DNA from: Novosphingobium sp.
GTDB lineage: Bacteria; Pseudomonadota; Alphaproteobacteria; Sphingomonadales; Sphingomonadaceae
Length of the DNA stretch: 64,000 nucleotides
NCBI RefSeq assembly: GCF_039595395.1
Contig: NZ_JBCNLP010000001.1
Coordinates: 1,054,001-1,118,000, forward strand
Direction of reading: 5' to 3'
Below are positions 42,594-51,044 of this stretch, in pieces. The notes under the pieces are model-generated. The model was not told the origin of the DNA. It saw nothing but the letters and a program-made list of their open reading frames with translations, and did not search any database. A program made the translations under genes and the position numbers. Every line of letters starts with the position of its first letter. Position 1 is the first letter of the stretch.

Positions 42594-44096
42594 ATGAGCG
42601 ACACCGGGCGGATTATGGCACAAGGCAGGGGTAAGGCGATCGCCCCGCGCAGCCTTGCATTGGCGCTGCTGGCCATGCTCGGCGCCATGCAGATCGGCCT
42701 CTGGGCTTTTCTGGGCCTGCCTGTCGCCCTGCTGCTGACGGGAACGGCAGCGCTGGCGGGGCTGATCTGGTCGCTGGCGGTTCTGCCCGGCTGGCATGGC
42801 AGGATCAGCCTGACCTCATGGCTGATCGCCACGCTCGTCGCTTTCGCGATCCTGCTGTTGGGCGGCGAGGGACGATGGTTCTACGCCACGCCCGATTGGC
42901 AGGTGCGCTATGCGGTGTTGCGCGACCTGACCGAGCAGCCATGGCCCTTTGTCTATCAGCATGGCGAGATGCTGCGCGCGCCGCTGGGCATCTATCTGGG
43001 CCCGGCGCTGCTGGGCAAGCTATGGGGCTTTCATGCCGCCGAGCAGGCTTTGCTGCTTCAGAACACGCTGCTGCTGGGCATGCTGCTGGCGCTTGGGGGG
43101 GATCTGTTCGAAACCGCGCGGCAGCGCTGGATCGCGCTGGGTTTCTTCTGGGGTTTTTCCGGCATGGATGTGCTGGGGCAATGGTTCGCCGGAGGATCGC
43201 TGCGGCTGCATCTGGAATCATGGGCGGGGATGCAATTCTCCAGCCATGTCACGCAGGCCTTCTGGGCGCCGCAGCACGCGCTGGCCGGATGGTTGCTGGG
43301 TCTGTTCTACCTGCTGTGGCGGGAAGGGCGGTTGCCGCTTGCGGTCTTGCTGTCCGCGCTGCCGCTCACGGCGCTGCTCTCGCCTCTGGCCTTGCTGGGC
43401 GGTGTTCCCTTTGGCGTCTATGCGATGTTCAAGGATATGCGCAGCCTGTGGCGCCATGGGGCGGTGGCAATGCTGGCGGGGCTCATCAGCCTGCCGACAT
43501 TGCTCTATCTGACCACCTCGAGTGGAGCGCTGGTGTCAGGGGTGCCGCATCATGTCCATCTGACCGGCTATCCGCTCTTCATCGTGCTGGAAGTCGGCGC
43601 CTATCTGCTGGCGCTGTGGTTCACGCGGCCCGATCCGCCCTTCGGTCGCATGACGATGCTGATGACGGTGGCGCTTCTGCTGCTGGTGCCGTTCGGCCAG
43701 ATCGGAGACAGCGTTGACTTCACCATGCGGGCCAGCATTCCGGCCTTGTTGATCCTGTGCCTGGGCATGGTGCGCATCGTGATCGCGTCGCGCCGCTGGC
43801 CGCGCGGGCAACAGGCGCGCGGATGGATTCTGGCCGCCTGGCTTATCGGACTGGCGACACCGGGCGGAGAGATCTGGCGCGCCCTGACCTGGCCTGCCTC
43901 GCCGGAGGTGTCCTGCGGCTATCCGGGCGTGGTGCCCTCGGGGATGCAAACCTATCAGGCACCCCGCGACCGCATGTCTGCCGTGATCCGTCCGGCTCAT
44001 CCTGCAGTGCGCAAAACAGTCGATCCGGCACCCTGCTGGCAAGCGGCCTGGCGTGACCCCATCAGCGGTCAATCCAGCCTGCTCCATCCCTATTGA
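42594..44096 (+). CDS. Polytopic membrane protein, possibly GT-C-fold
   Basis: A 500-residue protein with about 10-12 hydrophobic segments throughout (for example LALALLAMLGAMQIGLWAFL and LFIVLEVGAYLLALWF). The first large loop, between segments 3 and 4, reads FYATPDWQVRYAVLRDLTEQ, and the C-terminal 80 residues form a soluble tail. An early loop with acidic and aromatic residues is a feature of GT-C glycosyltransferases, but no definite catalytic motif is seen, so this is a suggestion only. It precedes the flagellin gene by 145 bp in the same direction; a role in flagellin glycosylation would be speculative. Confidence 0.7.
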   Translation: MSDTGRIMAQGRGKAIAPRSLALALLAMLGAMQIGLWAFLGLPVALLLTGTAALAGLIWSLAVLPGWHGRISLTSWLIATLVAFAILLLGGEGRWFYATPDWQVRYAVLRDLTEQPWPFVYQHGEMLRAPLGIYLGPALLGKLWGFHAAEQALLLQNTLLLGMLLALGGDLFETARQRWIALGFFWGFSGMDVLGQWFAGGSLRLHLESWAGMQFSSHVTQAFWAPQHALAGWLLGLFYLLWREGRLPLAVLLSALPLTALLSPLALLGGVPFGVYAMFKDMRSLWRHGAVAMLAGLISLPTLLYLTTSSGALVSGVPHHVHLTGYPLFIVLEVGAYLLALWFTRPDPPFGRMTMLMTVALLLLVPFGQIGDSVDFTMRASIPALLILCLGMVRIVIASRRWPRGQQARGWILAAWLIGLATPGGEIWRALTWPASPEVSCGYPGVVPSGMQTYQAPRDRMSAVIRPAHPAVRKTVDPAPCWQAAWRDPISGQSSLLHPY

Positions 44097-44122
44097 ATCC
44101 GCCATTTCGGACGCATCGATAA
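44094..44122 (+). promoter_or_regulatory. Candidate sigma-28-like promoter before the flagellin gene
   Basis: TGAA (44094-44097), 15 bp, then GCATCGATAA (44113-44122). It partly matches TAAA-N15-GCCGATAA with a two-base offset. It lies about 120 bp before the flagellin ATG, at the stop of the upstream gene. Weak evidence. Confidence 0.25.
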
Positions 44123-44240
44123 CAGCCTTTCCACGCCGTTTACCCTCGGGGCTTAAAGAACTCCGGGCTTTGACGTTCTTGTCGATGAACGCCTCGGAGA
44201 CTGCGGCGCTTCGACTTTCGGGAACACAGGGAACCTTACG

Positions 44241-45116
44241 ATGACCGTTATCAACACCAACGTGAATGCTCTCCAGGCCACTGCTGCTTCGAACGCCGCG
44301 GCCACCATGACCAGCCAGGCGATGACCCGTCTGTCGACCGGTAAGCGCATCAACTCGGCTTCGGACGACGCCGCCGGCCTCGCCATCGCCACCTCGATGA
44401 CCAGCCAGATCAACGGCATGAACCAGGGCATCAAGAACGCCAACGACGGCATCTCGCTGGCCCAGACCGCTGAAGGTTCGCTGACCGAAGTCACCAACAT
44501 GCTGCAGCGCGTCCGCGAACTGGCCGTGCAGTCGGCTTCGGGCACCTACTCCAGCTCTGACCGCGATCAGATGCAGGCTGAAGTCAGCTCGCTGACCGGC
44601 CAGATCAAGAACGTTCTGTCCTCGACCACCTTCAACGGCGTGGCGCTGTTCTCGACGACCTCGGGCACCAACCTGACCTTCTCGATCCAGGCCGGTGCGA
44701 ACCACGCTACCGCCGACGTCGTCTCGATCTCCTCGGTCGGCATCGACGGCACGCAGCTCGTCAGCACGCTGACCGCTGCTGGCGGCAACGGCTTCCAGGT
44801 CAATGACACCACCGGTTCGGCCGGTACGGGTGCGGCCAACGCCAACACCACCATCGACAACGTTGACTCGGTGCTCAAGCAGGTTGCCACGGTGAACGCG
44901 AACTTCGGCGCCGGCCAGAGCCAGCTCCAGTCGGCCGTGAACAACATGACCAACAATGTGACCAACCTGTCGGCCGCCCGCTCGCGCATCGAGGACACCG
45001 ACTATTCGGCAGAATCGACCGCGATGGCCAAGGCCCAGATCCTCTCGCAGGCTTCGACCGCGATGATCGCCCAGGCCAACCAGAGCCAGCAGAACGTGCT
45101 GACGCTTCTGAAGTAA
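44241..45116 (+). CDS. fliC: Flagellin
   Basis: A 291-residue flagellin. The conserved N-terminal D0/D1 region (VINTNVNALQATAASNAAA through MLQRVRELAVQSASGTYS, residues 3-110) and C-terminal D1/D0 region (LSAARSRIEDTDYSAESTAM through QNVLTLLK) are present. The central variable part is short (about residues 140-210), so the filament lacks the outer D2/D3 domains, as in many alphaproteobacteria. AGGGAACC precedes the ATG. Single flagellin, no other flagellar genes in the window; a strong terminator follows. Confidence 0.95.
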   Translation: MTVINTNVNALQATAASNAAATMTSQAMTRLSTGKRINSASDDAAGLAIATSMTSQINGMNQGIKNANDGISLAQTAEGSLTEVTNMLQRVRELAVQSASGTYSSSDRDQMQAEVSSLTGQIKNVLSSTTFNGVALFSTTSGTNLTFSIQAGANHATADVVSISSVGIDGTQLVSTLTAAGGNGFQVNDTTGSAGTGAANANTTIDNVDSVLKQVATVNANFGAGQSQLQSAVNNMTNNVTNLSAARSRIEDTDYSAESTAMAKAQILSQASTAMIAQANQSQQNVLTLLK

Positions 45117-45142
45117 GCTCAGGTCACACTGACAAACGGGGG

Positions 45143-45170
45143 AGGGCGCCCACCGCAAGGTGGGCGCCCT
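45143..45170 (+). terminator. Rho-independent terminator of the flagellin gene
   Basis: A perfect 12-bp stem, AGGGCGCCCACC / GGTGGGCGCCCT, with a GCAA tetraloop, followed by TTTTTCG. Confidence 0.95.
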
Positions 45171-45183
45171 TTTTCGTGTTTCA

Positions 45184-45335
45184 GAGCCCGTTTGGAAAAT
45201 GCGCAAAAGCGCATTGTCAGCGCGGCACTGGCCCTCTCCCCCACCCGGCCACCCATATCATCCTTTCGTTGGGTGGCCGGGTAGGCGAAAGGCCGGTGCC
45301 GCAAATCCGGCTTTGCCGGATTTCCAAACAGCCTC
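45184..45335. repeat. Element P2 (152-bp three-hairpin repeat)
   Basis: The ends are inverted: GAGCCCGTTTGGAAA on the left, TTTCCAAACAGCCTC on the right (13 of 15 paired). Hairpins are AATGCGC/GCGCATT (45198-45215), a long imperfect stem with GGCCACCCA on its left arm and TGGGTGGCC on its right (45222-45302), and AAATCCGGC/GCCGGATTT (45303-45323). It is the reverse-complement counterpart of P1, with the same length. The right end stops at the base before the fpr stop codon. Confidence 0.85.
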
Positions 45336-46658
45336 TCAGGTGTGGGCGATGCCGATCATCCCGTCGACGTCGATGATTTTCTCGCGCGGGGCATTGCTGC
45401 GCGCACGGGCCACTTCGGCGGCATCGATCTTCTGCCAGTCGCGGAAGGTGATGACATCCAGCCCCCGCTCCGCCACCAGGGCATCGAAGCCGTCGCCGCC
45501 GGGTTTGGTCAGCGCAGCGCCTGCCAGATCCTGCGCGATGCGATCCACGATGGCGAAACCATCGGGCCGGTTGGTGCCGATGGTGCCCGAAGGCCCGCGC
45601 CGCGCCCAGCCCACGCAATAAAGGCCCGGCAGGATCCGGCCTTCCTCATTGGCAAAGCGCCCGCGCATCTCGTTATAGGGGACGCCTGCGATCGGGCTGG
45701 TCTGATAGCCGATGCAGCTCACCACCAGATCGGCGGGCAGGCGACGCAGCTCTCCGGTGCCGACCGCCTTGCCATCGACCAGCGTCGTGCGCTCCACCTC
45801 GATGGCGTGAACCTTGCCCGAGGCATCGCCCACCAGCGCGCGCGGCGCGGTGTAAAAGGCGAAGTTCACGGGAAAGCCAACGCCTTCTTCCGGCGTCTCG
45901 CTGGCATATTTGCGCAGCAATTGCACCGATTTGCGCAGGCCGGGGTCAAGCGCGGCATCCTCCTCAACCGGCGGCAGATGGGCCGGATCGACATGCGGCA
46001 CGGCGCGCTCCAGATGGGCCAGCTCGCCCAGTTCCTTGGGGGTCATGGCGATCTGATGCGGGCCGCGCCGCCCCAGAATCGTCACGCTTTCAAGGCGGGA
46101 GGCGGTCAGTGCCTCCAGCGCGTGGCCGACAATGTCCGATCCGGTGAATTCGTCCTGGGTCTTGGCCAGAATGCGCGCCACATCCAGCGCGACATTGCCA
46201 TTGCCGATCACCACCGCATGCTTGCCCGACAGGTCGGGCGCGAGCGATGCGAATTCGGGATGGCCATTGTACCAGCCCACCAGCGCGGCCGAGCCGAAGA
46301 CATTGCCAAGCGTCGCGCCGGGCAGGTCGAGCTTCCTGTCCCCCGGCGCGCCGGTGGCCAGCACCACGGCGTCATAAAGCTCCAGCAGCTCCTCCACGCT
46401 GACATCGCTGCCCACCGCGACATGGCCGATAAAGCGCACATGGCCCGACAGCGACACCGTCTCATAGCGGCGCGAGACGCCCTTGACCGACTGGTGATCG
46501 GGGGCGACGCCGCTGCGGATTAGCCCATAAGGCACCGGCATCCGGTCGAAAATGTCGATCCGGACGTCCTGCCCCCACTGCTTCTGCGCGGCTTCGGCGG
46601 TGTAATAGCCTGCCGGGCCCGATCCGATGATGGCGATCTGAGGGGTGGTTTGAGGCAT
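45336..46658 (-). CDS. fpr: Ferredoxin--NADP reductase, adrenodoxin-reductase type
   Basis: A 440-residue FAD/NADPH enzyme of the FprA/adrenodoxin-reductase family. The N-terminal FAD motif IAIIGSGPAGYYTAEAAQ, the segment FDRMPVPYGLIRSGVAPDHQ, the NADP region VVIGNGNVALDVARIL (about residue 150) and the C-terminal IGTNRPDGFAIVDRI site are all typical. It passes electrons between NADPH and ferredoxins, for instance for P450s or iron-sulfur cluster assembly. The frame extends to 46787, but MPQTTPQIAIIGSGPAG at 46658 is the natural start. It converges on the flagellin gene; its TGA abuts element P2. Confidence 0.9.
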   Translation of the reverse strand: MPQTTPQIAIIGSGPAGYYTAEAAQKQWGQDVRIDIFDRMPVPYGLIRSGVAPDHQSVKGVSRRYETVSLSGHVRFIGHVAVGSDVSVEELLELYDAVVLATGAPGDRKLDLPGATLGNVFGSAALVGWYNGHPEFASLAPDLSGKHAVVIGNGNVALDVARILAKTQDEFTGSDIVGHALEALTASRLESVTILGRRGPHQIAMTPKELGELAHLERAVPHVDPAHLPPVEEDAALDPGLRKSVQLLRKYASETPEEGVGFPVNFAFYTAPRALVGDASGKVHAIEVERTTLVDGKAVGTGELRRLPADLVVSCIGYQTSPIAGVPYNEMRGRFANEEGRILPGLYCVGWARRGPSGTIGTNRPDGFAIVDRIAQDLAGAALTKPGGDGFDALVAERGLDVITFRDWQKIDAAEVARARSNAPREKIIDVDGMIGIAHT

Positions 46659-46911
46659 GCTGCTCGCTCTCCCTGAAGGGCTCGCCCCGCGAAGGGGCGG
46701 CCATTGGCGCGCATGCCCGCAAGAGCAGGCTTGCGCTGATGTCCAGAACAGCCCTCCTGCCGCGACTTGGCAAGAGGCAATCGCCATGATGTGGTATTTT
46801 CATGGGGCCCGGCTGCAATGATTTTACAGTGCTCTGCGGGCTGGCTTAACTGATTGGAAAGTGCGCCCGGCGGATAGTCGGGCCATGCAGACCGGGCGTA
46901 GGGAAAGATTT

Positions 46912-49815
46912 ATGGCGGCCGCGCGCGCCGCCGCGCAGGGCGCTGCCGATGCGGCGGGCGATGAGGGGGCCGTGCGCGGCGCGCAGGAACCGCCTTCGCA
47001 GGCCCAGCCGGTACCGCAATCTTCGCCACCTCCTGCCGCTCAGCCTTCCCCTCCGCCCGCGGCTGTGCCATTTCAGCCTGCGCCTGCCGCCTCGCGTGGG
47101 GCCGGGCGCGTCACGCCTTTACAGACCTCTCCTTCGGCTCCGGTGATGAACCCCAGCGCACCCTCGACCATGCTGCCACCCACCGCGCGCCCGATGGGTG
47201 ACCTGCCGGGGGAGGATGTCGACGTATCGGGCCTGCGCCGCAAGGTGGCGGTGAAATCCATCGACCGCATGGCCGAACCCTATCCCGGCTATTTTCTGGT
47301 GCCGCAGGGCTGGGCGATGATGGCCCCGGCCATGGCGATCGCCTGCCTGCTGCTGGTGCTCGACCAGTTTTCGCTGCCGATCCAGCGCACGGTGATGCCC
47401 GCCACGGTGGCGGCGGTGATCTGCGCCTGCGCCGGCCTGTTCATCCGGGTGGAGCGCACGCAGGGGCGCTCGCTGGCGATGCGCTATGGCGTGATGGCGC
47501 TGGCGATCCCGCTGCCGATGGGGCTGTTCGGGCTGGCCATGGCGCTGTGGCACCATGTCGAGCCCTTGCACTCCACGCTGGCGATTGTCGGCGCGCTGGC
47601 GACCGTGTCGCTGGTGGCATCGGTGGCGCTGTCGGGCCGGGCGCCCTCGCTGGTGGCGGGCTATCTGGCGCTGTGGGCCGCGCCCGCGCTGGAGATCCAC
47701 AGCTTTGGCGCCACGGCGATCCTTGTGCTGGGTGGGCTGATCGGCATTGTCGCCGCGATCCGCCAGATCTCGCTTGACCGTGGCTCTCAGGCCGAGGCGC
47801 ATGCGCTGCTGCGGCTGCAGAAGCGCGCCGAGGACATCCTTCACGATTACGAACAGACCGGGCAGGGCTGGTTCTGGGAAACCGACCGCAAGGGCATCAT
47901 CACCTATGTCTCGGCCCCCATCGGCCGCGTTCTGGGGGTGGAGGCCGATCAGTTGCTGGGCCACAATCTGTCGGATCTCTTCATCCTCGACGATGCCAGC
48001 CGTGAGGGCGAGCGCACGCTGGCCTTCCATATGAACGCGCGCTCCTCCTTTCAGGAGCTGCCGGTGCGGGCTGCTACGCGCCGGGAAGAGCGCTGGTGGT
48101 CGATCAATGGCCGCCCGATCTATGATGGCTTCAACAATTTCCTCGGCTTTCGCGGCTCGGGCAGCGATCTGACCGAAAAGCGCCGCACCGAGCAGCATGC
48201 CACGCGCCTGGCGCATTTCGACTCGCTGACGGGTCTGGCCAACCGCTTCCAGATGAGCCAGACGCTGGAGAAGATCCTCAACGCGCCGCAGCCGGCGCAT
48301 CGCATCTGCGCGGTCTTCCTGCTCGATCTCGACCGCTTCAAGCAGGTCAATGACACGATGGGCCATCCGGCGGGCGACGCGCTGCTGAAACAGGTGGCGC
48401 AGCGTCTGGCGGGCACGGTGGGCGATCTGGGCCGCGTGGGCCGTCTGGGCGGCGACGAGTTCAAGGTGATCCTGCCGGGCCGCATCGACCGGGGCAGTCT
48501 GGCCGGTCTGGCCCAGCGCGTGATCGACAATCTGTCGCAGCCCTACACCATCGAGGGCGCGCGGGTGGTGATCGGCGCGAGCCTTGGCATCGCCCTCTCG
48601 CCCGACGATGGCGTGACCAGCGAGGCGATCATCCGCAACGCCGACCTTGCGCTTTACGCGGCCAAGGATCGCGGGCGCGGGGTCTATCACTTCTATGCCG
48701 CCGACCTGCATTCCGATGCCGAGGAGCGCCGCCAGCTCGAAGCCGATCTGCGCGATGCGCTGGTCCATGGCGGGCTGCGTCTGGCCTACCAGCCGGTGGT
48801 CCACACCAATTCGGAACGCATCACGGGGTTCGAGGCGCTGCTGCGCTGGAACCACCCGACGCGCGGCGATCTCTCGCCCGCGCTCTTCATCCCCATTGCC
48901 GAGGAAGCCGGGCTGATCGCCCAGATCGGCGAATGGGCGCTGCGCACCGCCTGCATGGATCTGGCCCAATGGCCCGATAGCGTGCGCGTGGCGGTGAACG
49001 TGTCTCCGCTGCAATTCGCCAATCCGGCGCTGCCCGGCATCGTCACCAGCGCGCTCGCCTCGGCGCAGGTCGCGCCCGCGCGGCTGGAGCTGGAGATCAC
49101 CGAAAGCGTCTTCCTCAACGACAGCGAGAGCACCGAGACGATGTTCGCATCGCTCAAGCGCGTTGGCGTGCGTCTGGCGCTCGACGATTTCGGCACCGGC
49201 TATTCCTCGCTAGGCTATCTGAAGAAGGCGCCCTTCGACAAGATCAAGATCGACCAGGGCTTCGTGCGCGGCGCCACCGAGCCCGACAGCCGCAATGGCG
49301 CGATCATCGCCTCGATCGTGAGTCTCGCCGAGGCGCTGAACATGGAAACCACGGCCGAGGGCGTCGAGACGCTCGACGAGCTGGATCTGATCCGCGATCT
49401 GGGCTGCAGCCATGTGCAGGGCTATATCTATGCCAAGCCGCTGGAGCTGGATCAGGCCAATGAGCGGGTCTCGGGCGATCTGTCGATGGAGGCCAAGGGC
49501 CCGCGTTCCTCGCGCGCGCCGCGCCGCACCATGCTGCGCCGGGTGACGATGGAGGCGCTGGGCGCCCGCTATCCGGTGACCATCCGCAACATGTCGGCGC
49601 GCGGGGTGATGATCGAGGGCGTGCTCGACGTGCCGCTGGGGGTGGAGCTGCTGCTGGAGCTGGGCGACGATCTGGTGCTGCCCGGCATCGTGCGCTGGAG
49701 CCGGGAAGGGCGCACCGGGGTCGAGTTCCTGACCCCCGTGGCGTTCGACGAGGCGGGCGGCGTGATCCCGCTCACCGCCATGCGGGGGGCGGAAGGCAAT
49801 CCGGTGGAGGCTTAA
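46912..49815 (+). CDS. Membrane-bound PAS-GGDEF-EAL-PilZ cyclic-di-GMP protein
   Basis: A 967-residue protein. A Pro/Ala/Ser-rich cytoplasmic N-terminus (about 1-110) precedes five or six membrane helices (about 130-285) and a PAS domain (FWETDRKGIITYVSAPIGRV, about 310-425). A GGDEF domain has an intact signature, LGGDEFKVIL (about 512), and an EAL domain has the FEALLRWNHP motif (about 640) and LALDDFGTGYSSLGYLKKAP. A C-terminal PilZ-like region contains LRRVTMEALGARYPVTIRNM and SARGVMIEG (about 865-960). It can be expected to make, degrade and sense c-di-GMP; which activity dominates is unknown. GGGAAAGATTT precedes the ATG at 46912; 46885 and a GTG at 46861 are alternatives. Its stop overlaps that of the convergent LysR gene. 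Confidence 0.9.
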   Translation: MAAARAAAQGAADAAGDEGAVRGAQEPPSQAQPVPQSSPPPAAQPSPPPAAVPFQPAPAASRGAGRVTPLQTSPSAPVMNPSAPSTMLPPTARPMGDLPGEDVDVSGLRRKVAVKSIDRMAEPYPGYFLVPQGWAMMAPAMAIACLLLVLDQFSLPIQRTVMPATVAAVICACAGLFIRVERTQGRSLAMRYGVMALAIPLPMGLFGLAMALWHHVEPLHSTLAIVGALATVSLVASVALSGRAPSLVAGYLALWAAPALEIHSFGATAILVLGGLIGIVAAIRQISLDRGSQAEAHALLRLQKRAEDILHDYEQTGQGWFWETDRKGIITYVSAPIGRVLGVEADQLLGHNLSDLFILDDASREGERTLAFHMNARSSFQELPVRAATRREERWWSINGRPIYDGFNNFLGFRGSGSDLTEKRRTEQHATRLAHFDSLTGLANRFQMSQTLEKILNAPQPAHRICAVFLLDLDRFKQVNDTMGHPAGDALLKQVAQRLAGTVGDLGRVGRLGGDEFKVILPGRIDRGSLAGLAQRVIDNLSQPYTIEGARVVIGASLGIALSPDDGVTSEAIIRNADLALYAAKDRGRGVYHFYAADLHSDAEERRQLEADLRDALVHGGLRLAYQPVVHTNSERITGFEALLRWNHPTRGDLSPALFIPIAEEAGLIAQIGEWALRTACMDLAQWPDSVRVAVNVSPLQFANPALPGIVTSALASAQVAPARLELEITESVFLNDSESTETMFASLKRVGVRLALDDFGTGYSSLGYLKKAPFDKIKIDQGFVRGATEPDSRNGAIIASIVSLAEALNMETTAEGVETLDELDLIRDLGCSHVQGYIYAKPLELDQANERVSGDLSMEAKGPRSSRAPRRTMLRRVTMEALGARYPVTIRNMSARGVMIEGVLDVPLGVELLLELGDDLVLPGIVRWSREGRTGVEFLTPVAFDEAGGVIPLTAMRGAEGNPVEA

Positions 49816-50738
49816 CCGGCCGGAACCTGCAACTCTGGCGATGCGTCGCCGGGAAGCCGCCCCAGCAGAATGTCCAGAAAGGCCTGAGCTGTGGGGCGCG
49901 GGTGTTCGGGGTGGATGATCCACAGCCGCGTCATCACCGGCTCGCTGAGTGGGCGATACACCACATTGTCCACCCGCAGTCGCATCAGCGAGCGCGGCAG
50001 CAAGGTGGCACCAAAGCCCGCCGCCACCAGCCCCAGCAGTGTGGCCAGCCCCGCGGCCTCACTGGCGATGCGCAGCGGAACGCCCGCCGCGCGGGTGCGG
50101 GCAAAGACATCCTCGTAATAGCTGGAGGCGCCCGCCGCCGTGGTGATCACCAAAGGATGCTCGGCACATTCCAGCAGGCTGGGCGGGTTGATCTGCGTGG
50201 CCAGCGGATGATCGGCGCGCACCGCGACCATCATCTCCTCCTCGACCAGACAGCGCGTGCACAGGCCCGCGGGCAGGGTGGGGGCGGTGGCGGCCCGCAC
50301 CATGCCGATGTCGATGTCCTCGCGCCGCAGCATCTCGACCTGATCGAAGGTGCCCAGCTCGCGCACCGTCAGTTCGACCTCGGGATAATGGCGGCGATAG
50401 TCATGCAGCGTTTCGGACAGCCGCGCCACGTAAGGGCCCGATGAGGTGAAGCTGATCCGCAGCCGCCCGCGCTGGCCATGCAGCGCCATGCGCGCCACCA
50501 TGCGGGCATGGTCGGCCTGGGCCAGCGTGCGGCGCGCCTCGGGCTCGAACAGGCGGCCTGCCTCGGTGATCTGCACCCGGCGGCTGGAGCGTTCGAACAG
50601 CCGCACCCCCAGCTCATCCTCCAGCGCGCGGATCTGCTGGCTGAGCGGCGGCTGCGACATGCCCAGCCTCTCGGCGGCGCGACCGAAATGCAGCTCCTCG
50701 GTCAGGCACAAAAAAGAGCGAAGCTGTTTGAGATCCAT
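49812..50738 (-). CDS. LysR-type transcriptional regulator
   Basis: A 308-residue regulator. The N-terminal winged helix-turn-helix (MDLKQLRSFLCLTEELHFGR to RLGMSQPPLSQQIRALEDEL) covers residues 1-60. A periplasmic-binding-like effector domain covers about 90-300 (LRISFTSSGPYVARLSETLH and onward). It is divergent from the RND efflux operon, which begins about 306 bp away. The arrangement suggests control of that operon, but the effector is unknown. Its stop shares bases with the stop of the c-di-GMP gene (TTAA overlap). Confidence 0.93.
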   Translation of the reverse strand: MDLKQLRSFLCLTEELHFGRAAERLGMSQPPLSQQIRALEDELGVRLFERSSRRVQITEAGRLFEPEARRTLAQADHARMVARMALHGQRGRLRISFTSSGPYVARLSETLHDYRRHYPEVELTVRELGTFDQVEMLRREDIDIGMVRAATAPTLPAGLCTRCLVEEEMMVAVRADHPLATQINPPSLLECAEHPLVITTAAGASSYYEDVFARTRAAGVPLRIASEAAGLATLLGLVAAGFGATLLPRSLMRLRVDNVVYRPLSEPVMTRLWIIHPEHPRPTAQAFLDILLGRLPGDASPELQVPAG

Positions 50739-51044
50739 GAGAATGTATTAAGACGAATTTCAAATCAATCAATCCGCATTCCATATTGGACAGGACCGGG
50801 ATGCTGGCGCAATCAGCCTCCATCGCAGGTTTCCCCCCCCACTTGCGGTCTTCTGCCGGTTTCACAGCGCCAGGATGGCGTCCTGTCGCTCCCCTTTGGT
50901 ACCCTCCGTCGCTGAGAGCCGGTCAATAACTGCCTGTCCTGCCCCTGTCCCCCTTATTGGGACGGGCCGAATCCGGTAGAGATGCTTCGGCGGGCTTCTG
51001 GCCCACTTGACCGCATGCGCGCGGGCGGGATGTTGGAGTTGTTG
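50739..51044. other. Divergent control region between the LysR gene and the RND operon
   Basis: 306 bp. An AT-rich patch at 50745-50780 contains the short palindrome ATTT-C-AAAT within GAATTTCAAATC, a possible half of a LysR site, though I see no definite T-N11-A box. A run of eight Cs (50831-50838) follows. No gene is credible here; the extra in-frame ATGs for the RND gene (50982, 51030) lie at the right end. Confidence 0.4.

Noticed and set aside
47119..49014. A 631-codon minus-strand ORF opposite the GGDEF-EAL gene
   Set aside because: An antisense shadow; the plus strand contains intact GGDEF and EAL motifs.
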